Origin: Deroplatys truncata
Lineage: Eukaryota > Arthropoda > Insecta > Mantodea > Mantidae
Assembly (NCBI GenBank): GCA_030765065.1
Contig: CM060979.1
Coordinates: 13,793,001-13,857,000 of the forward strand
Reading direction: 5' to 3'
DNA: 64,000 bases
The notes beneath the pieces were generated by a model. It was given only the letters and a program-made list of their open reading frames with translations, searched no databases and had not been told where the DNA came from. A program made the position numbers and the translations under genes. Shown here piece after piece: positions 34,250 to 44,655 of this stretch. Each line of letters starts with the position of its first letter. The stretch's first letter is position 1.

Positions 34250-34532
34250 TAGCAAATACTTTACCCTAAATTACTTATTTACTGCTACCAAATTGTTTAC
34301 ATTAAGTTGTTGACAAAAATTTATACATTTAAGATTTTTGTAATTATTATACATATTTACCAAAATATTCACCCTCAACACAAATATTTACATCTCTTAA
34401 ATCTAGGCACTGTTTCACATGTTCTATTTACTACATAAATATTTGTTTCAATTATTTTTAATTATATTTACCAATTTTTTTGTTATTTTGTACTTTGCAA
34501 ATATATTTTGAATTTTATTTTAACAATACTCT

Positions 34533-34752
34533 TTGAATTGTATTTACGTACTTTTAATTTAATGTCATATTAAGTTTCAATCTTTGCATTCTTAATTTTT
34601 AATTCTTGGAATTGTATTTACGTACTTGTACTTTAATATCATATTAAGTTTCAATCTTTGCATTCTTAATTTTTAAATCTTTGAATTGTATTTACGTACT
34701 TTTAATTTAATATCATCTTAAGTTTCAATCTTTGCATTCTTAATTTTCAAAT
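34533..34752. repeat. Three tandem copies of a ~74-bp unit in the retrotransposon interior
   Basis: Each unit carries 'attgtatttacgtactt', 'atattaagtttcaatctttg' and 'cattcttaattttt'. The copies start near 34533, 34607 and 34681 and differ by only a few substitutions. They lie between the gag-like ORF and the 3' LTR, where pol would be expected in an autonomous element. Confidence 0.85.
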
Positions 34753-34955
34753 GTTGTTACAGTTACTAAAAATTTATTTATTTATTTATTTATTTTTTTT
34801 TTTTTTAAACATTTCTCTCTTTTTTTTTTTTTTTTTTTATAACTTATTTCTCTTTTCAAATGACATATATATTTAGTTAACCCTCTTACGTTCCAATACA
34901 TTTCTTTGCAAGTCGTCTTTAACTATCCATCATTTACTTTACATCTCGTTGCTAT

Positions 34956-35972
34956 TTACCCTCCTGGATCAAATTGTGTGTGGCTAAACATTACTCGTAG
35001 CCATAACCTAACCTTCAAATTTTTGTTCATGAATAACCTCTTGTATTCATTGGAAATTTCGTCACATGATAACATTTGAAAACAATCTACAGTTTCTTCT
35101 ACCATCTCTTTACTTTGAAAATACTCTGACAAATTTGTACTACACTGTACTGGACTGGAGTTTTCATTTTGAACATCTTGGTACAATTTATTTCTTTGCA
35201 TTACTGTCACATTCTGTATTACTGATATTTCCCCTCTGAAATTAACCTGCGCCTCATTTACATCTACATTCCTAACCTCTTTTATCTCTCTTAACTCACT
35301 TGAAATACTACTCACTTGATTTCCTAACTCTGTGCATTCTACATTAACCTCACTTTCTTTGTTACCTATTTCCTTGCTCATGTCTAGCTTTTTCTTTGAA
35401 ATTTCTCCTATCTCACTTACTATTACTTCCTCATTTTCATCTTTCATTTCTGGCATGCTACTACCTAGCTTCGTAACTTTCTTTTCAATTTCTTCACTGC
35501 TTTGATCTACTTTTTGCTCTAATATCTCATTACTCCTACCAATATTTTCAATTGATTTCCTGTTTTGTTCAAAGCTTTTACCAATATCTTCCCTCAATTT
35601 CTCATTATTCTGAGTTAGTTTTTGTTCTAAACTCCTATCAATATCTTCCCTATTTTGATCTATTTTCTTTTCTAATTTCTCATTATTCTTACAAATTTCT
35701 TCCCTTATACTCTGAGTTAATTTTTGTTCTAATTTCTCATTAGTCTTTTGCATATCTTCCCTTAATTCCCTACTCATATTTCTCAGCATTTCCATCATCA
35801 TTCTAGTATCAGAATTAATATTTCCTGCTATTCTATTCTTACTTTTTGCACTAACATTTCCTCCATCAGATACTACATTGTTTAAGCTATTTTCTGTATC
35901 CTGTATTGAATTACAGCTAACTGTTACACTATTTCCTTCCATCATTGTTTTTTCTATATTATTAGTGGCCAT
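34956..35972 (-). CDS. Gag-like coiled-coil protein of the LTR element
   Basis: An intact 338-codon frame, the longest undamaged one in the window. Residues 1-60 are polar with no recognised motif. About 65-190 is a heptad-rich coiled coil in which E-K-L-E-Q-K-L-T-Q / E-K-L-E-K-K-I-D-Q type segments recur five to six times. The rest is acidic, with a basic stretch near the C-terminus (K-R-L-F-M-N-K-N-L-K-V-R-L-W). I see no CCHC zinc knuckle, protease D-S/T-G or RT motif. Its position after the primer-binding site suggests an N-terminal Gag segment, as insect Gypsy-type elements often begin Gag with such coils. It may multimerise or be required in cis; that is inference. Confidence 0.65.
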   Translation of the reverse strand: MATNNIEKTMMEGNSVTVSCNSIQDTENSLNNVVSDGGNVSAKSKNRIAGNINSDTRMMMEMLRNMSRELREDMQKTNEKLEQKLTQSIREEICKNNEKLEKKIDQNREDIDRSLEQKLTQNNEKLREDIGKSFEQNRKSIENIGRSNEILEQKVDQSSEEIEKKVTKLGSSMPEMKDENEEVIVSEIGEISKKKLDMSKEIGNKESEVNVECTELGNQVSSISSELREIKEVRNVDVNEAQVNFRGEISVIQNVTVMQRNKLYQDVQNENSSPVQCSTNLSEYFQSKEMVEETVDCFQMLSCDEISNEYKRLFMNKNLKVRLWLRVMFSHTQFDPGG

Positions 35973-35984
35973 TGTTTTTGTTTT

Positions 35985-36221
35985 CTAAAAAAAAATTACA
36001 ATCACCTGACTTTGTGATGCTGTCTGTTGATGTAGCTTTGATGTCCAGCGTTCTGCCCCATTCTCCAATGTTTGTATGTCGCTTCTGCGTTGTTTAGTGA
36101 TGAATCTACGTCGTCTTGTTGTTTTGTAGTTGAATTCCTTGTTGTATCGTAATCTCGGAATTACGATCGAAGTCAATCGTCTCTTTCGTCTCTGGAATCT
36201 GCGTCTTGTAGACCATTTCAC
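35985..36221 (-). CDS. Short arginine-rich ORF in the retrotransposon leader (doubtful)
   Basis: A 78-codon frame between the primer-binding site and the gag-like ORF. It is very basic (R-R-R-F-Q-R-R-K-R-R near residue 10 and again R-R-R-R-F near 37). No homology is recognised. It may be an upstream ORF or a chance frame in leader RNA; the 12-bp gap before the next ATG leaves either reading open. Confidence 0.3.
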   Translation of the reverse strand: MKWSTRRRFQRRKRRLTSIVIPRLRYNKEFNYKTTRRRRFITKQRRSDIQTLENGAERWTSKLHQQTASQSQVIVIFF

Positions 36222-36237
36222 CGCTGTATTCCTGGTT

Positions 36238-36303
36238 ACTTCGCCTTCCTTTCCTAGTCACTTCGCCTTCCTTTCCTAGTCACTTCGCCTTCCTTTCCTA
36301 GTT
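36238..36303. repeat. Three 22-bp tandem repeats next to the primer-binding site
   Basis: The unit acttcgccttcctttcctag (plus tc) is repeated three times with essentially no change, ending where the primer-binding site begins. Confidence 0.9.
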
Positions 36304-36307
36304 GTCG

Positions 36308-36328
36308 CCCCACGTTGATGCGCCAATT
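36308..36328 (-). promoter_or_regulatory. Primer-binding-site-like sequence
   Basis: After the LTR end and an AAT spacer the minus strand reads TGGCGCATCAACGTGGGGC. It begins with the TGG that pairs with a tRNA CCA end. I could not assign the tRNA. Confidence 0.65.
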
Positions 36329-37419
36329 TGAGAGATGTATAGCACAAATTTGTATATATGCTTCAGAGCACCACGTGGTGGGAAGATATGCAGAAGAATA
36401 TTTGTGATAGCAACAAATTTGTATATATGCTTCAGAGCACCACGTGGTGGATAATGTTTCTCACGTAATGTTGTTTACCTCACGCGTGCAGCCATATTGT
36501 GTGACGTCATTCGTCGGTCGCCTGCTAACTCCATCTGGCGTAGCAATCTATATGAATTAGTTTTAAGGTTATGTATATTGTCTTCCGGCCAGCTATTTAG
36601 GTAGGCATTTAATTCTTGCAGGTTGTGAAGCGGAAAAGGAATCTTTTATCCAAAAATTACTAGTGAAGAAATGTATTTTATAATGTTTTATTGTCGAGCA
36701 CGTGCACTAACACTTTCACAGATTTTGTCTAGATAATCGCCATACTGAAACTGTTTATAATAACGTCTTATCACTTTTAACTCACGTACTTCAATTTGGT
36801 ATATTTAACTGTATAATCCTTTATAAGATTTCTCGTACTTCTGCTGCGCGTAACTTTATGAATTTAGAGACCGACATGAGAATCTTGTTGAACTGGGAGC
36901 TGACGTGTTATGTGTTGAGAATCTTGTTGAACACTGGGGAAGATGTGTAATGTTTTGAGAATCTTGCCGAACTGGAGAACGATGTGAATGCTTCGAGAAT
37001 CTTGCTGAACTGGAGGACCCGCTAACTCGACCTGGCTTATTTATAGACTTGCCTTAAGATACGCCTAAAGATTATAAATGAAATGCTATTGGCTAATAAA
37101 ACGCGCCAACATTAGCGTCTATTTTACTATCCAATGAAAACCACTAATACAAATTACTTTTATAGAATGTTCTAGAAGCTTTTTTACTGAAAAGGCGCGA
37201 AACATGACGTAACTTCCTGGTTCCCGGTAACGATAAACAACTCACTCCCTTGCTAAAGTATTGTGTTATTGTTAACAGTTTCAGTAGAGCCGTAAATTAT
37301 TATTTACCAATAATAATTACAATTATTAAACCTCTGAAATCAATGTTACATAAAAATACATATTCATATAAAAATAATTATTTACATTAAAGTAATTTGT
37401 GATACAAATTACCGTCTCA
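36329..37419 (-). repeat. LTR (5' LTR of the minus-oriented element)
   Basis: This is the right copy, the same length and, by eye, the same sequence as 32933-34023, including the internal duplication near its left end. Confidence 0.9.
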
Positions 37420-37447
37420 AAACATATCAGATACTTTTTTAATTTTT

Positions 37448-38271
37448 ACTTTCTCTACTACGTATAGTAAGTAGGGGAAGTATTGTATTCCACCCAAAAA
37501 TTCCATACCGAGATTTCACCGGAAATATATGTTTTGAGACTCCCTGAATCCAAAAAAAGCATTTTTGGAAACATGTCCGTGTGTGTGTGTGTGTGTGTCT
37601 GTGTCTGTGAACAGCATAACTCAGAAATGAACAGTCGGATAAACACCAAACTTGGTATTTAGGTTCAGTATTTTCCAGAGATGTGACACGAAGGTTTTCA
37701 AGAAAGTCCCCCCACCCCAGATTACCCTTTACATGGAACGTTTTTCGAAAATTTTAATTTTCTCAAAAATGGCTCTAACGATTTTGATTTAAATATCATA
37801 TGTTTAAGATATTTTTATGACAAATGAAACGTATATCTCGAATTTTCTGGGAATGTCTCCAAAAGTATTCTTCATTGTGAACGACTTTTGCATAACTGGT
37901 AAACCATAAGAGATAGACAAAATTTTACTACACAAAAAATGTAGATCGCATTAAAATACACAATTTATGTCATATACATTTTTGTTGTTGAGTGAACCAT
38001 TTTCGAGATATTGCTTGTTATTCATTTAAATTTTCCAATAGTTATACTTTTTCTCAAATGCGTTATTCATTTTTTTTTGTCCTGGTAATGCAAAGAGAAT
38101 GGAATACTCCACATAGCAACCAGCTCTTAAAATATTTGACTATCGCTTAAAACCTACCATATTCCCCTTGCACCTACAAGAAAATTAGCAATAAGATTAA
38201 CATCTCGATTAACATGAAGCATATGGAGAATACGTGCTTGAAAAAATAGTTTGTACAAGAGTAGAGAAAGT
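37448..38271 (+). repeat. Repeat C copy 3 (complete)
   Basis: It begins ACTTTCTCTACT (37448) and ends AGTAGAGAAAGT (38271), a 12-bp inverted terminus. The interior has the same order of blocks as the other copies and a (GT)n tract at 37580-37598. It directly follows copy 2, so the two stood in tandem before the LTR element came in. A minus-strand 63-codon frame near 37458 has no family resemblance. Confidence 0.8.
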
Positions 38272-38330
38272 CATGTGAGTGTAACACAGATTTTTATTTG
38301 TAGCACTCAATGCAATTTTTAGAAGCCTAT

Positions 38331-39317
38331 GTTTTGCGAGTGTATTTCTTATAATGTTTTTGTATTTGTGTTCACTTCACGCGTTGAAGCCATCTTGTGA
38401 CGTCATTCATTTGCTAGGTTTGTTAGCTCCATCTGGTGTTAGCAATTTGCGGCAGTATTAGTGTTCGTTTGAAAGATCGCTATTGTTATCTTAATTAATT
38501 TTGGTTTACTGTCCTCCGGCTAGCTATTATTTCTCGGTCGAACATATCTCTTGATCAGGGTGTGTAAACGGAAAGGAATCTTTTATCCAAAGATAACACT
38601 GATGAAAGAATTTCTTTTATACTTTTATTGTCGAACACTCTCACTATCACATTTACACATTGATCTAGACACTCGCCAAACTGAAACTGTTATAATAACT
38701 TCTTACCGATCACTTTTAATCCACGTACTTCAACCTTTTGTATAATTAACTTTACAACACTTTAGATTTTTCATAATTCTGCTACGCGTAACTTGTGAAT
38801 CTATAGCCGACGTGTAATATTTCTGCTGGACTGAAGGCGACGTGTATCATACAAAATATTTTCGACGAACTGACGGGAATGCGACGTGTAGTATACAAAG
38901 AATTTTGATGAACTGACGGGGTCTACCTCTAACCTACTCTTTTTATACTCCTACACCCAGATATGCCTAAAGATTATAACTGAGCTGCAATTGGCTAATA
39001 AAACGCGCCAACATTAGCGTCTGTTTTTATATCCAATGAAAATTATGAATACATATGCTCTAGGGAAACGTTCCAGAAGATTCTAAACGCGCCAACATTA
39101 CGTAACTTCCTCGTTTCCAATAATGATAAACAGCTCACCCCCTCGCTGCATTATTGCACGCTATTATTGTCAGTTTCAGTAAGGCGGTATAAACTTCTTT
39201 TCAACAATAATTACAATCAATAAACATCTCAAATCAATGTCACATAAAAATGCATATTCATATTACAATCATTATTTACATTTAAGTAATTTGTGATACA
39301 AATTACTGCATCAGTTT
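38331..39317 (-). repeat. Solo LTR (family 1) with 4-bp duplication
   Basis: The LTR 38335-39313 (979 bp) begins TGCGAGTG and ends ACTGCATCA. GTTT lies on both sides (38331-38334, 39314-39317). It is the reverse-oriented homologue of 1399-2373 over its full length. No primer-binding site is next to it, as expected after recombination between two LTRs. Confidence 0.85.
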
Positions 39318-39395
39318 ATCATAAGTAACTGCTGAAAAATATTCCCTAATGGCTTACTTGCTTCCATTAAAGGCAGTTTGTATATAATTGTAAGC

Positions 39396-39694
39396 AAGGA
39401 TGAAAGTTGTCATCTTTAACTCTCCCCAAATTGGCCTATGACCTCGGGGGTTAACTCCTTCCACCAATTATTTCACCCAGTATGTTGAATCCATTGCCTC
39501 TGAGGTAGGGTGATGATGAGGATGGTGGTGGAATGAGAAGACCTACAGTTATTATTGTGGATTCCAAACCAGTTGGGCTTTGGGAATACTTCACATGAGC
39601 AAGTCAAAGGTGAAGGCATGGATAGAGTCAACTTAGAATTGCCACCCCAGAGCCGGGAATCAAACCCCAGACACTCAGTATGAAGGATGAAAGT
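39396..39694 (-). mobile_element. tRNA-related SINE (family 3) with 12-bp duplication
   Basis: AAGGATGAAAGT flanks the insert exactly (39396-39407, 39683-39694). On the minus strand the 5' part has a box-B-like GGTTTGATTCCCGG in a tRNA-like setting. A box A is not clear, so the head may be truncated. The left half is a tRNA-unrelated body. It differs from the SINEs at 1052 and 45764. Confidence 0.7.
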
Positions 39695-39749
39695 AACATT
39701 CATCAAACTGGCGGATAATGTGATTATGAGATATTGGTTTGGATTTATT

Positions 39750-40530
39750 TTACTCTTCTTCTAATATCACAAAATAAGTGCCTTAGCTAAGGGAAGATTA
39801 GCAATGACTGCTTTAAGAATATGCTTAAAGAAAATACCAGATATGCAAATTAAAAGGTTGAAAAGGGTTTACAAAGCTGTAGTTGAAGCATAAATGGTCT
39901 ATGGATCAGAGATTTGGGGAAGTGACAAACGATGGGAGATGACTGATAAAGTACATAGATCGTTCTGTAAATGTAGGTTTATCTATTTCATCACCTAATG
40001 GAGCAGCAGTGTTGGAGTTGGGAAGAGTAGGTAGCAAGGGCATGATAGTAGAAAGGATGCCTAAATATTGGCATAGATTGAAATCATTGGACGAGCTTAA
40101 TATCTTAAGGCAATGTTTAATAATCCAAGTATGTGGATGTAGGTAATGGGTTAGTGAGAGAAGGGTGGGCCTGGTCCAGATTAAGTGCATGTAGGTTAAG
40201 GTGAGGTAGAAAGGGAGCGAATTTGAATAGGTATCCTCTTTGTGAAGAGACAGATAATGGCTTACATTATATAATTGAATGTGAAGAAACTAAGTTGTCG
40301 AGAGATCAGTTTTTACCTAAAGAATGGGAGAATGTTAACAAAGAAGTATTAAAAGTTAGGATAATGAAAATACAAAAGGAGAGGGATATAAAAAGAATAG
40401 GAGAATATATGGGGAGAGTAAGAGAAAAACACACAAAAAAAAAAAACACACACACAGACGGACGGATGGACGGAGGAAAGCCATTTCCTGCAAATCGCGT
40501 TAATTTAATAGCAGTCATTCAGCATTAAAA
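39750..40530 (+). mobile_element. LINE 3' fragment
   Basis: The + strand encodes, across frameshifts, K-C-L-S-x-G-R-L-A-M-T-A-L-R-I-C-L-K-K-I-P, then V-V-E-A, a stop, M-V-Y-G-S-E-I-W-G, then G-A-A-V-L-E-L-G-R-V-G. It ends (40223 on) with the Cys/His region N-R-Y-P-L-C-E-E-T-D-N-G-L-H-Y-I-I-E-C. This is the same family as 46871-48486. The 3' end runs into an A-rich/(ACAC)n segment at about 40435. Confidence 0.75.
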
Positions 40531-40673
40531 TAACAGTTTCTACATTCATGGTATAATGATTTTAAAAGCTAACATTCTTAAAATATTCTATATTCTATCA
40601 AACAAGTGATTCTGTCTCGCTCATTCAAAAGGAGTGTAATTCTTTTCAAGTGACAAAGTTTTATGATATTTTT

Positions 40674-41472
40674 AGTTTTTCTACCATGTACATAGTAGGT
40701 AGGGAAGGTATTGTATTCCACCCAAAAATTTATACAGAGATTTCACCAGAAATACATGTTTTGAGGCACCATAAATCCAAAAAAGCATTGTTAGAAAATG
40801 GTGCGTGCATGTGTGTCATAACTCAAAAATAAAAAGTTCGTTAAATACTAAATTTGGTATTTAAGTTCAGTACCTTCCAAAGATGCGACACAAAGATTTT
40901 CAAGAAACTTTTCTCCATCTCAAACTACCCTTTACACAGAAGGTTTTTCAAAATTTTGAGTTTCTAAAAGTATGGCTGTAACAATTTTGGTTAAAATGCT
41001 GTATGTTAAAGATATTTACATAACAAATAAAATGTATAACTAAATTTTCTGGGAATAGTCTGTGAAGTCCTCTTCATTTGGAAACATTTTTGTACAACTG
41101 GTAAATGTTAAGCGATAGACGAAAACGTGCTACACAAAAAATGTAGATACCTTTAAAAGACACAATTTATTTAAAATAAGTTTTTTGTGTGATCAACCAT
41201 TTCTGAGATATCCATTATTAATGGTTTGAATTGTTAGCCATATTTTCAAAGTTAATTTTCAGTTGTTTCTTGCGATGTCATGGAAAGAATATGGAATTTT
41301 AAGGCCAGCATATAGCGTCCAGTTCTTAAACATTTGACTCGCTATTCCCTTTGTATGTGGAATTATAATGCGTAATACAGCTTTATCTTGTTTAAAATAA
41401 AGTAGATAGGAAAATAAACTTTTGTAAGAATAATTTGTTTACCCCCAATAAGCGATAGAGTGTAGAGAAAGT
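40674..41472 (+). repeat. Repeat C copy 4 (divergent)
   Basis: It has the same block order as copies 3 and 5 from 'gtattgtattccacccaaaaattta' to 'gtagagaaagtcatgtga', with more substitutions and no long (GT)n tract (only 'gtgcatgtgtgt' remains near 40806). Confidence 0.75.
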
Positions 41473-41803
41473 CATGTGAATATAATACATCAGATTTTTG
41501 TTTACACAGGAAGTGAAACATAGTTCTTAATGAGCCAGTATAGGTTCCATTGAAAATGAAGATTATTCATGTGTTTTTTAACATTTAAGACAATAAATTA
41601 ATTAAAAGTTATCAAAGTGCAAGATTCCTTTTGTGTTTTTTTTTTTAGACTAGTTTTGCCTGCATAAAAACAGTTCTTTGCATGGTTTTGAGGAGGTATT
41701 GCTGTGTCCCTTATATTTATAAGTGAATGTGTTGAATTTGATATCTACATATGGGATATAAATATAATAATTCAGTTAATAGTAAAATAGTCCAGAAAAA
41801 GTG

Positions 41804-42564
41804 TTAAGGCTGGTTCACAACCAACAAGAACGGTAACCAGAACAAGAATGAGAAAGTTGAAATACATGTATTCAAATGGGAATGTTCACAACCGATGGGA
41901 AGCCTTCCCGGGCCCCGGGAATGGCAAAGAAGATTTGTCCAACTTTTAACTTTCTCGTTCTCGGGCACGGCATATTAGATCCCTATTGTGCATATTAGAC
42001 TCTTCACTCTAGAGGTTGTTTTAGGCGGCCGTGACATGAAACAGCCACTAGTGCTGTCTATAGTCGCAAGCTGGAAACATGACTAACCTCATTCCGACAC
42101 CCTCAAATCTAATCAGCGTTGCTTCCTCTGGTGAAGGGATCATTTGTAATTTGTTTATATGCAACTCAAAACTGGCTATTACCTAAAAAACAATGGCAAA
42201 AGCTACAAAGTACAGCTAAAACCGGTGGAAATGAAAAAAAAAAACAAACAATTTTAATGTATGCCATTAAATAAAGGAAGGAAAGCTTGGCATAAGTAGA
42301 GGGATCGGAAATGTAATGGATATACATTTATATAATGTTTACTCTATCGAATTTTGACGTTGGCTTGGCTAAATTGTAAGTAGGTGAAAAAATGTCATTG
42401 GTCAGTTAAAAACAAATGAAATCCCAATGCTCAAAATCGACTTTCACTTTGTGATCGATATACATTCCCGTTCTTGTTACCGGGCTGTTGTGAACCAATA
42501 TCTTGTATGCTGCCTTGCTTCCCATTCTGGTTACCGTTCTCGGGCGGTTGTGAACCAGCCTTTA
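41804..42564. mobile_element. PIF/Harbinger-type MITE with TTA duplication
   Basis: The 755-bp element 41807-42561 has perfectly matching ends AGGCTGGTTCACAACC and GGTTGTGAACCAGCCT, flanked by TTA on both sides. A TTA duplication and GGCTGGTTCACA-like ends fit PIF/Harbinger; an alternative TTAA (piggyBac) reading would leave unequal ends. Subterminal copies of 'aacggtaacc' and 'acaaccg' recur. There is no transposase. A reverse-oriented relative lies at 63538-64000. Confidence 0.82.
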
Positions 42565-42700
42565 ATCTGACATGATAAGGTGAAGAATAGAAGTGGCACT
42601 ATGTACTGTAGGGAAAAATATTTGTTACAATGAATACAGAAGAAAACCTTTGCTGCTTAAGTGTGGTTAGAACTGATAGTATTGTTTGTATATGTTTCAG

Positions 42701-42841
42701 TTTGCTTCAAAGTATTTGATACTGACAGAGATGGAATCCTTTCTGAGGAGGAGTTGAGTCACATGATTGATGTACTGCTTTTTGTGCGGCATGAGAATAA
42801 ATCTCCCGAAGAATTGGCTGGGGACCCATATGGACAAGCTG
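42701..42841 (+). CDS. USP32: USP32 coding exon E (EF-hand)
   Basis: It continues exon D's split codon to give F-C-F-K-V-F-D-T-D-R-D-G-I-L-S-E-E-E-L-S-H-M-I. This is a second canonical EF-hand loop, D-T-D-R-D-G-I-L-S-E-E-E, against vertebrate D-V-D-R-D-G-V-L-S-R-V-E. A less conserved tail ends G-D-P-Y-G-Q-A. The acceptor is 'tatgtttcag' and the donor GTAACA at 42842, phase 1 on both sides. All ligand positions of the loop are kept. Confidence 0.95.
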
Positions 42842-43919
42842 GTAACATTCATAGCTCTCTAATTACATTTGAACCTTGATCTATTGTTTTCCAAGAGAGT
42901 GAGTAAAAATTTTGAATGTGGGAAAACATTGGATATGGGAGGAGCACAAATCAAGCACAAAAAATAAAGCTAATATATAAGCAAACACTGTATTTTGCAT
43001 CAGTTTTACATGTTATACATTTTACAAGTTTGTCACTTTCTTTTAAAAAAGCTTTTGATTTACATTTGCTTCTTAGCTGCTTTTCTTTTCATGCAAAACA
43101 ATGAATTTTCCGTATTCAACACATTCTGTTGCTTGCTTCCGTCACTTTCATGAGCATAAATAAACAGCCATACAATTTCATATGCACTCAAAGCTTTAGT
43201 CAGCACTGCTTTTCTGTTGCATAATCTTCCCCTCTTCCTATTTATTATTTGAATTCCTCACTCCAGTTGGTACAGACTGCTCCAAAAGTGTTGGCAACTA
43301 CTTGTAAATTACAATTGCTGCCTCAATTATTCAGGCTAATGCAGGAAAATTTTGAGGAACAATGAATGTGGGTTTTATTAATGTAAGTTGTGATGTAAAC
43401 TGCTCAGGACCACATAAATTGAACAATAAGGGTGGCATGTACCAACCTAGATTAAGCTCTACTTTCGTAGTAAACTACTATTCAAGTCAACACTCAATGA
43501 CTTCCATATGAGAGTAAACTACTTCCGAAGCATGTTACTCCTTTCAGATACTCCCAGATTAAATTACTGCAGAAGAGAGCACTGTCATGTATTTTACTAC
43601 AGAAATAGAGCACAAATATAGGTTAGAATTTACTCTCATGGCCTGGATGGAGTAACTCTCCTGTCGATTGAACTAGAATACCATATCGTATTTGGAGGAA
43701 GATGTTTTGATGTGTTCATAGATTACTTAGGTTACATTGATGATCTCCACAAAGAAAACAACGGGAATGCGATATTGGTATGTGAGAACCATATGATATT
43801 TATACAGAGAGAGAGAGTTCAACAAACATTTCAGTGTTAGGAAAGGATCTTTTACATGCCTTTATAACCTGCTTGGGGAGCATTTACAACAAAACTCAGA
43901 CAGGAATTCAGCTCTATAA
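42842..43919. other. Intronic sequence, nothing recognised
   Basis: About 1.1 kb after exon E without a definable repeat. A (GA)n-like run is at 43806-43816. The open frame that begins at 43834 enters the LINE at 43933 by chance; its first 33 codons are not LINE. Confidence 0.5.
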
Positions 43920-44655
43920 CCCAAACTGCAATGAGGAGGTGGATGCAGCTGCTAAGGCCACATGCCGTTTGCTGGAGTTTTCCACCGTAACTGTGCCTTC
44001 TACGGATGTTCGGCGGTACTTCCATCATCCTCTGTTTTCAGCTTGGCAGCTATCATGGGAGTCCCTGGCTGGCACTCAACTCTGGACAATCAAGGACACC
44101 GTACAACCCTGGTCCACTTACTGCAGGGGTTCACGGCGGTCAGAAGTTGTTCTGACCCGCCTAAGAATCAGGCATACGCGCGCCACACACGGACATCTTC
44201 TGCATGGTGCCCCGGCCCCTGTCTGTTCGACGTGTGCTGTGTCGCTTAGCGTGTCACATGTACTGTTTGATTGTCCGAAATACGCCCCTGATCGTCAGTT
44301 TTATGACCTGGGTTTTACGCTGCCCTCAGTTTTAGGCGATGACCCAGTGGCTGTAAGGCAGACCCTGCGATTCGTTACCAAAATCGGGTTTTTTCCACAA
44401 GTATAAGTTGCCTTTTAGTTTTGTGTTTTTAGCCTAGATTTTATTCCATTTTACCGATACTTTTAGTCCTGGATTTTATTCTCTTTTAACCCCATTTATG
44501 GTCTTACGGCTATTTCGTTTTTAGTCTCTTCTAATGCATTTTTAGATCGACCATTTTCAGTTTTAACTGTTTTTATGTTTTTCTTTGGGCCCAAATGACC
44601 TGTCGACGGCCCTTAAACTCCACTCCACCACCACCACCACCACCCAAACTGCAAT
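43920..44655 (+). mobile_element. 5'-truncated R1/Jockey-like LINE with 13-bp duplication
   Basis: CCCAAACTGCAAT flanks the insert exactly (43920-43932, 44643-44655). Inside, up to 44406, is the intact C-terminus of an ORF2 protein: V-L-T-R-L-R-I-R-H-T-R-A-T-H-G-H-L and the Cys/His block C-S-T-C-A-V-S-L-S-V-S-H-V-L-F-D-C-P. It has a proper stop, then a 3' UTR with repeated 'tttta.(t)cct.gattttatt' words and a (CAC)n tail. The RT and RNase H parts were lost at insertion. The clean frame and perfect duplication suggest a fairly recent event. Confidence 0.9.

Larger units (their letters stand above)
32933..37419 (-). mobile_element. Young non-autonomous LTR retrotransposon (gag-like only)
   Basis: Two direct LTRs of exactly 1,091 bp (32933-34023 and 36329-37419) bound a 2,305-bp interior. 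Each starts TGAGAGATG and ends CGTCTCA, giving a short TGAGA/TCTCA inverted terminus. By eye I find no difference between them. Orientation is minus: the primer-binding site lies inside the right LTR and a G-rich stretch (agtggggcata, minus strand) lies next to the left LTR in the polypurine position. The interior has one gag-like ORF and no protease, RT, RNase H or integrase. The flanks share AAC, so a short duplication is possible. Confidence 0.9.

Noticed and set aside
43834..43932. First 33 codons of the frame that runs into the LINE
   Set aside because: They lie outside the LINE's target duplication and are intron sequence read in frame by chance.
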